Shown: one piece after another, positions 16,766-27,121 of the stretch
Layout: each line of letters opens with the position of its first letter
How positions within the stretch are numbered: position 1 is the stretch's first letter
Assembly: GCF_900178525.1 (NCBI RefSeq)
Contig: NZ_FXDJ01000005.1
Location: 1 to 64,000, forward strand
Reading direction: 5' to 3'
DNA length: 64,000 nucleotides
Source: Massilibacteroides vaginae
GTDB taxonomy: Bacteria; Bacteroidota; Bacteroidia; Bacteroidales; Tannerellaceae
Position numbers and translations under genes: made by a program
Notes under the pieces: generated by a model
Databases searched by the model: none
The model's input: only the letters and a program-made list of their open reading frames with translations
Told to the model about the DNA's origin: nothing

Positions 16766-18211
16766 TTATTTGCTTAGCACTCCCGTTGTATTTCCGGTAT
16801 GCAATTCAATATCATGCGGAATATTGGTTTTCCAAGAGCCACAAGTAAAATCCGGAATATCTATCGCGGCAGAACGGTTTGCGACAGACCATTCACTAAG
16901 CGGTCCTATCACACTCCACGAAGCCGCATCATACACATCCATGTCCATAGGCAATCCATTCCTCAAGCAATCAATCAATCTCCAATCCATCATAAAGTCC
17001 ATACCACCGTGTCCACCGATCTGTTTCGCTAAATCACCGATTTTAGCCACAATAGCCGGTGTATATTGTTTTTCCAGCTTAGCATATTCTTCTTCACCCA
17101 CAAACCCCTCATGACCAATCGCGATCTTTCCGGGTAACGGATATTTCTGCGCAAAAGCTTTAGTCCCACTCACCAAATGAATACGCGAATACGGACGAGG
17201 AGTCGACACATCATGCTGAAGCATAATTGTACTGCCTGAATTAGTCATAATCGATGAAGTATTCATATTGCCTCTGAACGGATTATCCAAAAACTGTGCG
17301 AATTCCGGATCAGATTTCGCGTTTTGTTCAGTTGCCTTCTTCAGCATAAAATCAGCAGAAGCCATAGAAGTCATATACATCATCTTATTTCCACGATTCA
17401 CATTTAGCAGCTGACAAACAGGACCAAGACCGTGAGTAGGATACAGATTCCCGTTACGCTCCGCGTTTTCCTTCAAACGCCAATTATTATACCGGTTTTC
17501 TTTCTTAAAGAAACTTTCCAGTATATCATGAATATAGGCTCCCTCACAATGCACAATATCACCAAAGAACCCTTGACGAGCCATATTAAGTGTCAAAAGC
17601 TCAAAGAAATCATAGCAACAGTTTTCAAGAATCACACAGTGTTTCTTAGTGCGTTCTGAAGTCTCAACCAGTTTCCAGCAATCTTCTACCGTTGTAGCAA
17701 CAGGAATCTCGACAGCCACATGTTTGCCATGCTCCATAGCATACAAAGCCATCGGAGCATGCATCGCCCAATGAGAGGCAATATAAATCAGGTCTATATC
17801 ATCTCGCCGACACACTTCCATCCAAGCCTCATCGTTTTCGGAATACAAAACAGCCGGATGTCCGGGCGATTTTATACGAGCTTTGGCCAACTCTGCTTTT
17901 TCAGGTTGCACATCGCTAATAGCAACGATACTGATTCCGTCTATCCGGCTTATTCGTTCTACTGCTGCAGAACCGCGACTTCCAACTCCCAGAAAACCAA
18001 TTCGTACGACATCCAATTTCGGGGCACAATAGCCGGACATATTGAATGTTTGCTTATACTGATTTTGTGCTTCTTTCCTGATATGATCCAGTTGAAAAGC
18101 CGATTTTCCTTCTTGAAGTTCGCCCGCCCGTGTTGTTGACGTACAACCGGTTACAAGACCAGCTCCGGCCAGACCGGCCGCCTTTAAAAATCCTCTACGG
18201 TTTGTTTTCAT
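16766..18211 (-). CDS. GH109-like Gfo/Idh/MocA enzyme (alpha-N-acetylgalactosaminidase family)
   Basis: The 481-residue protein has a Tat-like start (NRRGFLKAAG) and a possible lipobox (LVTGC, Cys23), then an NAD-binding Rossmann domain with GFLGVGSRG at about 72-80. The substrate domain contains EIPVATTVEDCW and GNLYPTHGLGPV, a pattern I associate with GH109. Such enzymes cleave alpha-GalNAc through an NAD-dependent redox mechanism. In this operon with nagA and nagB it would release N-acetylhexosamine from a glycan or glycopeptide. Class assignment is fairly sure; linkage and sugar specificity are inferred. Confidence 0.85.
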   Translation of the reverse strand: MKTNRRGFLKAAGLAGAGLVTGCTSTTRAGELQEGKSAFQLDHIRKEAQNQYKQTFNMSGYCAPKLDVVRIGFLGVGSRGSAAVERISRIDGISIVAISDVQPEKAELAKARIKSPGHPAVLYSENDEAWMEVCRRDDIDLIYIASHWAMHAPMALYAMEHGKHVAVEIPVATTVEDCWKLVETSERTKKHCVILENCCYDFFELLTLNMARQGFFGDIVHCEGAYIHDILESFFKKENRYNNWRLKENAERNGNLYPTHGLGPVCQLLNVNRGNKMMYMTSMASADFMLKKATEQNAKSDPEFAQFLDNPFRGNMNTSSIMTNSGSTIMLQHDVSTPRPYSRIHLVSGTKAFAQKYPLPGKIAIGHEGFVGEEEYAKLEKQYTPAIVAKIGDLAKQIGGHGGMDFMMDWRLIDCLRNGLPMDMDVYDAASWSVIGPLSEWSVANRSAAIDIPDFTCGSWKTNIPHDIELHTGNTTGVLSK

Positions 18212-18247
18212 GTATTTATTTTTATAAGATTAATCAAGTTGATTTTA

Positions 18248-19348
18248 TTAAAATAGTTTTAGAATTTCCTTTACTTTCTTTCCTACAGCCTCAGCTTGCG
18301 CTTGCATACCCAGATCGGTTGGATGAATATAATCTACCCAACCATCCGCCGGAATATTCAATTCTTCTTTAGTTAAATAAAAAAGATTAGTAACACCCGC
18401 TTCTAACAATACTTTATAAGCTCTTTTAGAGGCTCTGTTCACTCGCTCATCCTCAATTCTTTTTTCTTTATTTACCCGACTATAGCTTGCACCTAAATGT
18501 TCGATAAGCAAGATCGGTGTGTCTGCTTTTTGTCGCAACTGACGTACTGCATTCACAATCAAATCAAAAAGCACATTTTCTTCTTCTGACGCAAGGTTGG
18601 GAAGGCAATCAAGAATGTATAGTTGCGCATCAATTTCTCCGATAAAATCCAGCATTTCTTTTTCTAAACGGCCATTTCCGGAAAAGCCTAAATTAACCAA
18701 CGGAATAGAAGACGAACGTTGCAAAATATTGCCCCATGCCATAGCCGGACGTGAAGCACAAGCACCCTGCGCAATGGATGTTCCGTATAAAACAATTGGT
18801 TTTACCGTTGAATGAGGAATAAAACTTAGCTCTGCCGATTCCGGGACTCCAATTTCCAACCATTTAACCCGATTATAAAGCGGAAGAAAAAGATGATATT
18901 CATATTTTTGATCTTTTTTGCTATCAATTTCCAAACCGGCATAGGTATATGTAATTGTATCGCCAAAGGCATACTTCCCATAACAGAACAACTGCTGATT
19001 ATTGTTCTCAACACGATACATATCCAAGCCGGAAACACCTAACGTTGGCATATGTGGCATATTCAGCGCACCGCCTACACCATAACGCACAGTTATATCT
19101 GAAGCATTACTATAAAAATGTATAGCCAAACCGGCAGAATAACGAGATAAATCCCAGACAGGTTTTCGAACAAGTTGTTCGGCCCTTTCAGGCATACGGG
19201 TATAAGTAAACCCTATCTCATTTACCCAAGCCTGATTTTGTATCACCGGAAATGCAGACTTCTGCGGATTATGCCATTTCATCTGAGCATTACCGTTCCA
19301 GACTAAACAACTAAATAAAAGGAATAAAATAAATGTCTTATTTTTCAT
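18248..19348 (-). CDS. SGNH hydrolase with GxDLY-type N-terminal domain
   Basis: The start chosen is the ATG at 19348, which gives a clean signal peptide (MKNKTFILFLLFSCLVWNGNAQ); a longer frame upstream lacks one. The 366-residue protein has an N-terminal beta-sandwich with GLDMY (the GxDLY motif, about 125-130), then an SGNH hydrolase domain. GTSIAQG carries the nucleophile Ser, GFSGNGRLE is block II, and DYIHPTDLG holds the Asp-His pair. It is probably a periplasmic O-acetyl esterase that removes acetyl groups before glycosidases act. It is the first gene of the nag operon. Confidence 0.85.
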   Translation of the reverse strand: MKNKTFILFLLFSCLVWNGNAQMKWHNPQKSAFPVIQNQAWVNEIGFTYTRMPERAEQLVRKPVWDLSRYSAGLAIHFYSNASDITVRYGVGGALNMPHMPTLGVSGLDMYRVENNNQQLFCYGKYAFGDTITYTYAGLEIDSKKDQKYEYHLFLPLYNRVKWLEIGVPESAELSFIPHSTVKPIVLYGTSIAQGACASRPAMAWGNILQRSSSIPLVNLGFSGNGRLEKEMLDFIGEIDAQLYILDCLPNLASEEENVLFDLIVNAVRQLRQKADTPILLIEHLGASYSRVNKEKRIEDERVNRASKRAYKVLLEAGVTNLFYLTKEELNIPADGWVDYIHPTDLGMQAQAEAVGKKVKEILKLF

Positions 19349-19423
19349 ATACCAGCCATATTTAAGTAATTCAAAGAAAGGGCTTCTACACCAAAAAGAA
19401 AAAGAATTCATGAAATAAAAAAG

Positions 19424-19437
19424 CGATAACGTTTCCG
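19424..19437. promoter_or_regulatory. Predicted LacI-type operator upstream of the nag operon
   Basis: CGATAACGTTTCCG has the central CG and near-dyad symmetry (AACGTT core) of LacI-family sites. It lies 75-90 bases before the SGNH gene start. The surrounding 26 bases, 19413-19438, are identical to 27214-27239 in front of the susC operon, so the match is far beyond chance. Confidence 0.75.
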
Positions 19438-19499
19438 AAAAAAGTTCAGGAATAAAACCCGGTTGATGTCTATAATTAACAATCCAAATTCCTCTTAAA

Positions 19500-19655
19500 A
19501 CAGTGCCGTTTTTTTACATTACTATATGTTTAAAAAAATAACCTTTATGTTTTAAAAAATATCCTTTATTTTCCGAAAAATAACCTTTATGTTTTCGAGC
19601 AATACAAACTACTGATATACAGCAATATACAAACCCGACTTAAAACAGAAAACTG
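19500..19655 (-). repeat. Dispersed repeat element, copy 2 (reverse orientation)
   Basis: Read on the minus strand, three core units end at 19590, 19569 and 19548, exactly 21 bp apart. They are followed by a T-rich run, CATATAGTAAT and AAAAAAACGGC, the same order as copies 1 and 3. It fills most of the 393-base gap between the two amino-sugar operons; apart from the operator, nothing else is seen there. Confidence 0.7.
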
Positions 19656-19741
19656 AGCCCGGTTTTTAACTTAAAATATGCAAAAAAACACAAGTTTGAC
19701 TTGCATATAATATGCGATGCTACGTTTGGTTTATTCTTTTA

Positions 19742-20737
19742 TTAATCACTCAAAATTTCATCAAATGCATATTGCGTTAACATTTCATGATTTCCTTCAA
19801 ATACCGTCAGTTTTATTTGTTTCACTTCTTTTTGCAAGCATATTTTTCGTGTATCCAGATAACCTAATTCATCTATCGGACTTCTAAATTCCAACAAATG
19901 CAGTTTTTCTTTATCTGTCACATAGTCGGAACTGTTTTTCTCGCCTATATCGCTTAGAATTTTATTGTAAAAATTGATCGAATGAGTAATAGGTACACTA
20001 CCTTGAATACCATCATATACACCGGCATAAATAAATAGTTTTGTTTGTCCTATTTTAGACAAAGGCGTTTGCGCGTATAAGGGAGAACGATATCTGGCAT
20101 CAAGAATATTTAGCATGCTTTGTGAACAGGTACAATCCATTATATTTTCATCGTATTTATTTCCTCTTATCTTACTTTGGTTGTACCAGGCTTCTAAATC
20201 CGTAATTGAGGCCCAGGCTGAATAGCTGTAAATGTTCCGCTTCAATTTCATAAAGCAGCATAGCGTAACATACCCCCCTCCGCTTACTCCTACAATAGAG
20301 ATTTTAGTAGTATCCACATTTGAATTTGCAATCGCATAATCTATAGCATCATTAATATCGGATATAACTAAATCACTGCCACAGGCTTCTATTGTTTTGT
20401 TTGGACCTCTAAAATCAGGATGAATATAATTTACATCGTTCAATCTACAAAGCTCTGCAATGGTATCCCGTTGTGTATAGTCACCACTCCAGGTATGTAA
20501 ACTTACAATCAAAGGTCTCTTTTTTGATGAACCTGATTTATAAAAATAGGCTTTTTGAATACGTTGATCGGCATTAGATTCTATTTCAACTTCTTCAAAG
20601 TCTGCATCCCAATTAAATTTTCTCGTATCGTCAAATCTAATTATCGTTTTATTTTCCGCACTTTGCTGTTGAGCAGAAAGAGGCTGTACGGCAAAGACCG
20701 ATATACAGCAAATCAAAATAGAAAATAACACCCTCAT
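19742..20737 (-). CDS. Secreted alpha/beta hydrolase
   Basis: The ATG at 20737 gives a signal peptide (MRVLFSILICCISVFAVQPLSAQ) and starts one base after the upstream stop; an earlier in-frame start would overlap that gene. The 331-residue enzyme has an HTWSGD oxyanion region, the nucleophile elbow GVSGGG, an Asp in AGVYDGIQG, and a late His in FEGNHEML, so the triad is complete. It resembles prolyl-oligopeptidase-type or acetyl-esterase-type hydrolases. As the last gene of the LacI-linked susCD operon it probably deacylates the glycan. The exact substrate is unknown. Confidence 0.75.
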   Translation of the reverse strand: MRVLFSILICCISVFAVQPLSAQQQSAENKTIIRFDDTRKFNWDADFEEVEIESNADQRIQKAYFYKSGSSKKRPLIVSLHTWSGDYTQRDTIAELCRLNDVNYIHPDFRGPNKTIEACGSDLVISDINDAIDYAIANSNVDTTKISIVGVSGGGYVTLCCFMKLKRNIYSYSAWASITDLEAWYNQSKIRGNKYDENIMDCTCSQSMLNILDARYRSPLYAQTPLSKIGQTKLFIYAGVYDGIQGSVPITHSINFYNKILSDIGEKNSSDYVTDKEKLHLLEFRSPIDELGYLDTRKICLQKEVKQIKLTVFEGNHEMLTQYAFDEILSD

Positions 20738-20738
20738 T

Positions 20739-21869
20739 TTAATAGTATTTTTTCTTAGCATTTTTAATCTGATCTATCGCTTCTGTGTGTCTGCCAAGGC
20801 AAATATCCATATTGGGAAGCCAAGGGGCGGTCATAAACCCTAATAATCGATCCGGATTGACAACTCGCTTACAATACTGAACAGTATCTTCCATATTCGT
20901 ATCATTAGTCCAATTTCCTCCGGTAGGAACCTGATCATAGCCATATTTTTCAAGATCATCATAGAACTTCAAATACGTACTTGCCGGTTCATTCATTTTA
21001 GATAAATCAAACTCAGTATCATAATACCAATTACTTTGCAAAACAGATTTAGGCATCTTTTTAAAGAACAATTCAGGCTGTCGCCATCCATAATCTGACC
21101 ATATCCAAGGTCTGACACCTCTCTTTTCCGTTTCATCTACTAAGAAATAAAAGTCTTTCCACCATTGATCATTCTGACGAATTACAACATAGTCATAACG
21201 TCTTTGATGTTTAGCTGTCTCCTCATCCATTCCCAAATGTAAAAAGCGAGGATTATCAAACAGCTCAATTGCTTCATTGATAAGATCCTTACATACAGAG
21301 TAGTATTTTTGAGTAGAAAGCATTCTGGAATACTCTCCCAACCAGATATCATGAGACGCAGCAAAATTCAATTTAGGGATAGGCTCTAAACCTAAATTGC
21401 GGATTTTTTGTAGTTCTGCTTTTAATTTATCAATTGACCAAGCATTCTTTATGGCTATTTCCGGATGACTATCGTATTTTATAGCATCACCTAAATCAAT
21501 AATAACCATATTCATTCCGGCATCTGCCATATTTTTCAAAATAGCATCCCATGTATTATCGTCATTTATTAAATATGGTCTGTACGCACGCATAGCCCAT
21601 GCGCAAGCTTCTTTATAGTTGGTGTATTTATAATCATCTCTATAGACATCCTGTGCATTTACGGCATCTTTCAATAAAGAGTGATCACTCACATACGGAT
21701 TATCTTCCCACATATTTGTACTGAGGTGCAAAAGGTTAGCCCATATCAAGTTTGATGTGTTTTTCGTTTTCAACAAATTTGAAATCGGTTTAGAGAAACC
21801 CATTGACGGAATACTTGCCGCAGCACCGGCAGCTGTTAACGTTTTGAAAAAATCTCTTCGTGTTGTCAT
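20739..21869 (-). CDS. Tat-type secreted protein with a GH20-like TIM barrel
   Basis: The 376-residue protein begins with a twin-arginine-like signal (MTTRRDFFKTLTAAGAAAS). After it come elements of a (beta/alpha) barrel, and at 211-216 the motif HLGMDE, which fits the HxGxDE catalytic signature of GH20 beta-hexosaminidases. The N-terminal GH20b domain and much of the usual length (over 500 residues) are missing. The later segment PKSVLQSNWYY resembles the GH20 strand that carries a substrate-binding Trp. It is therefore a compact GH20-related hydrolase or a separate family. It sits in the susCD operon, consistent with beta-N-acetylhexosamine cleavage. The activity is inferred. Confidence 0.65.
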   Translation of the reverse strand: MTTRRDFFKTLTAAGAAASIPSMGFSKPISNLLKTKNTSNLIWANLLHLSTNMWEDNPYVSDHSLLKDAVNAQDVYRDDYKYTNYKEACAWAMRAYRPYLINDDNTWDAILKNMADAGMNMVIIDLGDAIKYDSHPEIAIKNAWSIDKLKAELQKIRNLGLEPIPKLNFAASHDIWLGEYSRMLSTQKYYSVCKDLINEAIELFDNPRFLHLGMDEETAKHQRRYDYVVIRQNDQWWKDFYFLVDETEKRGVRPWIWSDYGWRQPELFFKKMPKSVLQSNWYYDTEFDLSKMNEPASTYLKFYDDLEKYGYDQVPTGGNWTNDTNMEDTVQYCKRVVNPDRLLGFMTAPWLPNMDICLGRHTEAIDQIKNAKKKYY

Positions 21870-21980
21870 AGTAATAAATCGTTAAGGAAACCTTTGTAAG
21901 ATAGTTACTCTCAAAGAAATACAATGCGTATTCTTTTGAAAGTAACTATCAAAACAGTAACACAATATCAATTATTTAAA

Positions 21981-23735
21981 TTATTCAATAACCTCCAAGG
22001 GCTTAACATTCTTTTCTGCCCCATTATAGCCAATGTTCTGATTTATAACCCCAAGCGTATTGGCCGTAATAATTTCATCAGGGATAGGCCATAAAGCATG
22101 GAAAGGAGCAATAGTAGCCACATTATCTAAAAGTGTAACCTTTTGCCTGTAGGTTTCATTATACTTCATAACCCGATCGTGATAGAAGTTTTTGTTACTA
22201 AACTCATCTAAACTATACCCATCTTTATTCGCTTTAGCCAAGATATAAGAGATTCTTATTAACTCAGAATGCCTTGGTTCCTCTGCATATAGCTCTCGTG
22301 CGCGTTCATCAAGAATAAAATCCAAGGTTACTTCGTTTGGTTCTACAAGAACAGCATTTGCTCTTGCTCTTACTTTATTAAGATCACTGGCTGCTGCAGC
22401 AAGATTATTTTTCCAATAATGAGCTTCAGCACGTAATAAATAGGTTTCTGCCAGTCTGAAAATATACCAGTCTCCATTTCCTCCCATTGGCATTGCTTTT
22501 GGATCATCCATAGGCACATACATTTTATAGTGAGTCATAGCATAGTATGTTCTGAAGGTATCAACGGGATTCGCAAAATTAGATTTCTGGACAGGTTTTC
22601 CGAAATCAACAGAATTAGGGTTGTTATAAATAATTTCGCTTGTATCTACCCAGTTAAGATCAGCCCTTCTTAAGTCTGATGTATTCTGCCATGTTTGACC
22701 TTTAATATTCCAGACTCCATATTGGTAATGCGATGATGGACGTACATTCGAGTTACCTCTTCCTAACGAATCGTATTGAGCACCCGAAGCCACCATTCCG
22801 GTTTTACCCTGACTGTCTAAAACTTCTACCGCCCACCATGAAGGATTATACTGACGCATGGTATGTAAACCGGCAGATTTAGCATCCGAAGGAGCTTCGT
22901 ATCTGTCCACAATAGCCAATATAGTTTCAGTGTTAGTTGTTATATTGAAGTTTTTCGGTCTATGAAGATCCCATATCAAATTACGTTTCTCCACTGCCGC
23001 ATCAACGCCGAATCTTTCAGTCATTAAAGCGTAAGGACCATTAATTACTTTATCTGCTGTTTCTATTGCTTTGTCAAAATTCAGATTTGCAAGATATACC
23101 TTAGTCAGCAGGTGTTGAGCTGCTCCTTTCGAAATGACTCCGGGTGCTGTTTTTTCAGGCAACCATTGTGTAGCAAACTCCAAATCTTCCTGTATTTTGT
23201 TAAGAATAGTCCATCTGCTATGCGTATAGAAATCCAGTTTAGCACTGGTTATCTCTTCGCCGATAAAAGGAACATCTCCATACGAGTTAACCAGACGATA
23301 GTACCAATACGCTCTGAACCACAAAGCTTCTGCCAAAACGGCATTCCGTTTACCTTCGTCTTTCCATTTAATCACATCAATTCTGGAAATAAGAACATTT
23401 GTGTTCTTAATGAATTCGTATGCCTTAGTAAATATCGTTAAGTACGGATAGTACTTCGAGCTTGCCGGAGTAAGATTGTAAAAATCTAACTGAGACCATG
23501 GAGAAGCCAAATCGGACGCAGCAATATCTGCAGCGATGTAATGTATGTTTGACGTACACTCAGTACTGAGGTTCTTCCGCATTGTTATCAATAATGCCGA
23601 CAAACCGCTTTCATCAATAAACACGTTTTCCGGTGTGTAAAAAGATTTTGGATCCGGATTTAACCAATCATCACCGCAAGAAACTGTTAGCGACGTGACA
23701 AATACTGTTAAAAGAAGAATTTTAATATATTTCAT
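21981..23735 (-). CDS. SusD-like outer-membrane glycan-binding lipoprotein
   Basis: The ATG at 23735 gives a lipoprotein signal ending LTVSCGDDW; nine extra residues upstream are not needed. The 584-residue protein has the SusD/RagB layout with TPR-type helices (ALWFRAYWYYRLVNSYGDVPF) and a C-terminal segment with LDERARELYAEEPRHSELIR, which is highly typical. It caps the SusC barrel and captures oligosaccharides. It lies 100 bases behind susC; the GH20-like and hydrolase genes follow. Confidence 0.93.
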   Translation of the reverse strand: MKYIKILLLTVFVTSLTVSCGDDWLNPDPKSFYTPENVFIDESGLSALLITMRKNLSTECTSNIHYIAADIAASDLASPWSQLDFYNLTPASSKYYPYLTIFTKAYEFIKNTNVLISRIDVIKWKDEGKRNAVLAEALWFRAYWYYRLVNSYGDVPFIGEEITSAKLDFYTHSRWTILNKIQEDLEFATQWLPEKTAPGVISKGAAQHLLTKVYLANLNFDKAIETADKVINGPYALMTERFGVDAAVEKRNLIWDLHRPKNFNITTNTETILAIVDRYEAPSDAKSAGLHTMRQYNPSWWAVEVLDSQGKTGMVASGAQYDSLGRGNSNVRPSSHYQYGVWNIKGQTWQNTSDLRRADLNWVDTSEIIYNNPNSVDFGKPVQKSNFANPVDTFRTYYAMTHYKMYVPMDDPKAMPMGGNGDWYIFRLAETYLLRAEAHYWKNNLAAAASDLNKVRARANAVLVEPNEVTLDFILDERARELYAEEPRHSELIRISYILAKANKDGYSLDEFSNKNFYHDRVMKYNETYRQKVTLLDNVATIAPFHALWPIPDEIITANTLGVINQNIGYNGAEKNVKPLEVIE

Positions 23736-23835
23736 ATAATTGTTTTTTTGACCTGTTATCAATATTAAAGAAGTTTTTTTCTTATTTCAATGATAATAAA
23801 ATTACAAAAAGAGAGTAGCTACACCTTTTCGTTTA

Positions 23836-26800
23836 TTACAATGACAGTCTAAGACCAAAAGTATGACTTCTGGGCATAGGTGTGTTCAATGATTCAGGGT
23901 CCCATCCCGGCCATTTGGTGAAACATAACAAGTTATGACCAGAATAATATAGTTCAAGATTATTTAAATTAAAACGTTGTGTAAACGCTCTTGGCACAGT
24001 GTAAGAGAAAGACACATCCTGCAGCCTTAAGAAAGAACGGGATTTGTAAATCTTAAGTCCTCCTCCATAAACACTTGTGTTGGGTGTAAGTCTTGAATAA
24101 TCATTAATTGGATTCTCAGGAGTCCAATAAGGGAGATCAAATGAATTTCTCTTTTCTCCAGTATCTGCACCATTCGCTCTCAAAGCATTCGAGAATGCAG
24201 CTTTATGCCCTAAATCAGCCCTAAAGAAAATGGAAAGATTGAAATTCTCCATGAAAGTAAAGCTATTCCTAAGGCCCAATCTGTGTCTCGGTTCTTTGTA
24301 TCCTGTAAATTGTTTATCGTGCAATGCTTCGAATTTGCCATTATCATCTACGTCTTCTGTTTTCCAGTCGCCCGGTAACAGTCTATAACGCGCAGCTTCT
24401 TCCGCTTCATCTTCCTGCCATACACCCAAAACCTTATAATCCCAGATTTGATCAATCGCGTGGCCCGGGAATAAGTTGTTCGTATAATCGGGTATTTCTC
24501 TTTGAACTAACTTACCGTCAATTTCAACTGTTTCATAATTACCGAATAACTTAACGATCTTATTTCTGTTGGCAGAATACACAAAATTAGAAGTCCATCT
24601 GAAATTTTTATTGTCTATGTTCACGGTATTCAGGGTAAGGTCAACCCCTTTGTTCTGCAACTCTCCTAAATTAGTCATGATGCTTTTAAAACCGGTAATT
24701 AGAGGAAGTTGTCTTGCCATTAACAAATCCAACGTATTCATGACATAAAAATCAGCTGTCAGATCAATACGGTTATCAAAAAGGCCTAAATCCATACCGA
24801 CATTATAAGAGGAAGTTCTTTCCCATTTCAAACCGGAATTTGCTAAAGTAGTACTTGCAATTCCTACACTACTATTCGTTCCATTAAAATAAGGCACGGC
24901 CTTCAATTGAGCTAATGCCGCGTAAGCACCAATGTCTCTATTTCCGTTTTCACCCCAAGACAAACGAAGTTTCATTTGATAAACATGAGGGATCTTAAAA
25001 AAGCTTTCGTCAGAAATCTTCCAAGCTAAAGCAACTGCGGGGAATGTCGCTCTCGGGTTGTTTACACCAAAAGCAGAATAACCATCTCGTCTTACAGAAG
25101 CAGTGATCAAATATTTATCCAGTAAAGTATAGTTTAATCTGGCCATCAATGCATCAGCTGTTGTTTGCGTATCTTCAGCACTTACAGTCGGCACTGTTCC
25201 GAAGTGTATGCCGCTAAATGTAAGATTTTCGTTAGGAATAAATTTCTGATTATTTGCAGTTGTTAACCACCTTTGAGCTTTTTCAGCACTAAACAAAAGA
25301 GTCACATCAAAACCATGAACACCATATTGTTTTTTCCAACTCACTAAGTTGTCAAATATCCAACTCAGATTTTTAGATTCAGCCCTTGTGCCTACTCCCC
25401 CTTGTCCTCCGGCAGGAATAGTAGACGGGTAAAAATTATACTCACTTGCAAAAGTGTAGTTAGGCTGAAATGAAATTTTGTAGTTTATATTGTAGGGTAA
25501 TTTTATGTTTGCATAAGCAGAAGCGAAAACAGAATTGATTTTTTTATGTCTGTCTTGCTCATAATAATTAAGAAACGGATTTGCCAATGCATAATCATTA
25601 GGATACCATTTTGGGGTACCGTCTTCGTTAAACATAGAACCGTATGGACTCATATAGTACATCGTTTCAAGATCAACAGGAACCGCACTTTCATCTCTGT
25701 CTGTAAAGTGCGTATTAACACCGGCTGTTAACCAATCTGTTATTGTAAAGTCAAAATTCAAACGAGTTCTTATTGCCGAATAACTATCTCCTGTAATAAC
25801 ACCTTCATTATTCTGGTAATCGACAGACCAGAAATAAGACATTTTTTCAGTACCTCCGCTTATATTTACATCATACTTTTGTCTCATACCTGATCCGAAA
25901 GCTTCGTTAAACCAGTCAACCGTATTTCCATTTAAATAATTATCGACTTCAGTCTGATAAAAATACAACCTGCTCAACCATTCTCTCGTATTATCTTCTT
26001 GTGAATTATCACTCGCTTTTCTCCAATCCTCAAGGGTTACACCTGAAGGAAGATTGTTTGGATCGTCATAATAGTAAGAAACCATTTGCGGATTCTTTGC
26101 TCTCTGCATATCTCTCTTGTAAGTCAAATAACCATTTTTGTCGTATGACTTATACATATTCGTAGGACTTGCCGTACCAACCTGAGCAGAAAAAGCAATC
26201 ATAGGCTTACCTTTTTCTCCTTTTTTAGTTGTAATCATAATAACACCGTTGGAAGCACGGGCACCATAAATAGCTGCAGAACTGGCATCTTTCAATATTT
26301 CTATCGACTGTACATCCTGTGGGTTAATATCTAACATGCTACCATTAAATATTGAGCCGTCCAAAACAATCATTGGTTCTGTAGAAGCATTCAATGATGT
26401 ACGCCCTCTGATCTCCATGGTTCCTCCTCCTTTGGCTGAAGCACCTTGAACGCCATTAAAACCAGCCACACTTCCGGCTAACATATCCGAGATTTGAGTT
26501 CCGGCTTGATTTTTCAGCACTTTAGAATCAATCCTCTGTACAGAACCAGTTAAATCCGATTTCTTAACTGCACCATAACCAATAACGACAAACTCATCAA
26601 GCAATTTAACATCTTCTTTCAGTACAATTTTAAATACTGTATTATTACTTACAGATATCTCCTGACCTAAGTAACCAATATAAGAAACAATCAATACAGC
26701 ATTAGAAGGAACATCTATAATGAAGTTGCCATCAATATCCGATATGGTTCCTAAAGTAGTACCTTTTACAGAAATATTCGCTCCAATCACAGGTTCGCCT

Positions 26801-27030
26801 TTTTCATCTACAATCGTTCCTGTTATTTGTTTTGTTGTGTTTTGCAAAACATGCGGCACTGATGTATCAGTGCTTTTCACTGTAGTCACAATATCTAAAG
26901 GAGGGTTATTTGCATACGTCAGATTATAAGATGTGCAAATAAACAACAAAGAATAGCTTGTTATCTTTAACGTTTTTTTAAAGCTAAATCTTCTTTGTTT
27001 GTCCGAAACGAACAATAGGTTTTTCATCAT
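23836..27030 (-). CDS. SusC-like TonB-dependent transporter (LacI-linked PUL)
   Basis: The 1064-residue protein has a signal region, a carboxypeptidase-like beta-sandwich (ITGTIVDEKGEPVIGANISV), a TonB-box/plug region (DEFVVIGYGAVKKSDLTGSV, 20 residues) and a 22-strand-type barrel. It lacks the STN domain found in the two other SusC proteins of this window, which fits regulation by LacI instead of an ECF sigma. With SusD it imports a glycan fragment. Upstream are two overlapping copies of the operator-like motif at 27225-27250. Confidence 0.93.
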   Translation of the reverse strand: MMKNLLFVSDKQRRFSFKKTLKITSYSLLFICTSYNLTYANNPPLDIVTTVKSTDTSVPHVLQNTTKQITGTIVDEKGEPVIGANISVKGTTLGTISDIDGNFIIDVPSNAVLIVSYIGYLGQEISVSNNTVFKIVLKEDVKLLDEFVVIGYGAVKKSDLTGSVQRIDSKVLKNQAGTQISDMLAGSVAGFNGVQGASAKGGGTMEIRGRTSLNASTEPMIVLDGSIFNGSMLDINPQDVQSIEILKDASSAAIYGARASNGVIMITTKKGEKGKPMIAFSAQVGTASPTNMYKSYDKNGYLTYKRDMQRAKNPQMVSYYYDDPNNLPSGVTLEDWRKASDNSQEDNTREWLSRLYFYQTEVDNYLNGNTVDWFNEAFGSGMRQKYDVNISGGTEKMSYFWSVDYQNNEGVITGDSYSAIRTRLNFDFTITDWLTAGVNTHFTDRDESAVPVDLETMYYMSPYGSMFNEDGTPKWYPNDYALANPFLNYYEQDRHKKINSVFASAYANIKLPYNINYKISFQPNYTFASEYNFYPSTIPAGGQGGVGTRAESKNLSWIFDNLVSWKKQYGVHGFDVTLLFSAEKAQRWLTTANNQKFIPNENLTFSGIHFGTVPTVSAEDTQTTADALMARLNYTLLDKYLITASVRRDGYSAFGVNNPRATFPAVALAWKISDESFFKIPHVYQMKLRLSWGENGNRDIGAYAALAQLKAVPYFNGTNSSVGIASTTLANSGLKWERTSSYNVGMDLGLFDNRIDLTADFYVMNTLDLLMARQLPLITGFKSIMTNLGELQNKGVDLTLNTVNIDNKNFRWTSNFVYSANRNKIVKLFGNYETVEIDGKLVQREIPDYTNNLFPGHAIDQIWDYKVLGVWQEDEAEEAARYRLLPGDWKTEDVDDNGKFEALHDKQFTGYKEPRHRLGLRNSFTFMENFNLSIFFRADLGHKAAFSNALRANGADTGEKRNSFDLPYWTPENPINDYSRLTPNTSVYGGGLKIYKSRSFLRLQDVSFSYTVPRAFTQRFNLNNLELYYSGHNLLCFTKWPGWDPESLNTPMPRSHTFGLRLSL

Positions 27031-27121
27031 AAATTCATGAGATTATTTAGGTTAATACTATTATTTTCAATACAAGTGCCAAAAATTAATAAATCACAAA
27101 CATTCTTGTTTACATAATTTA

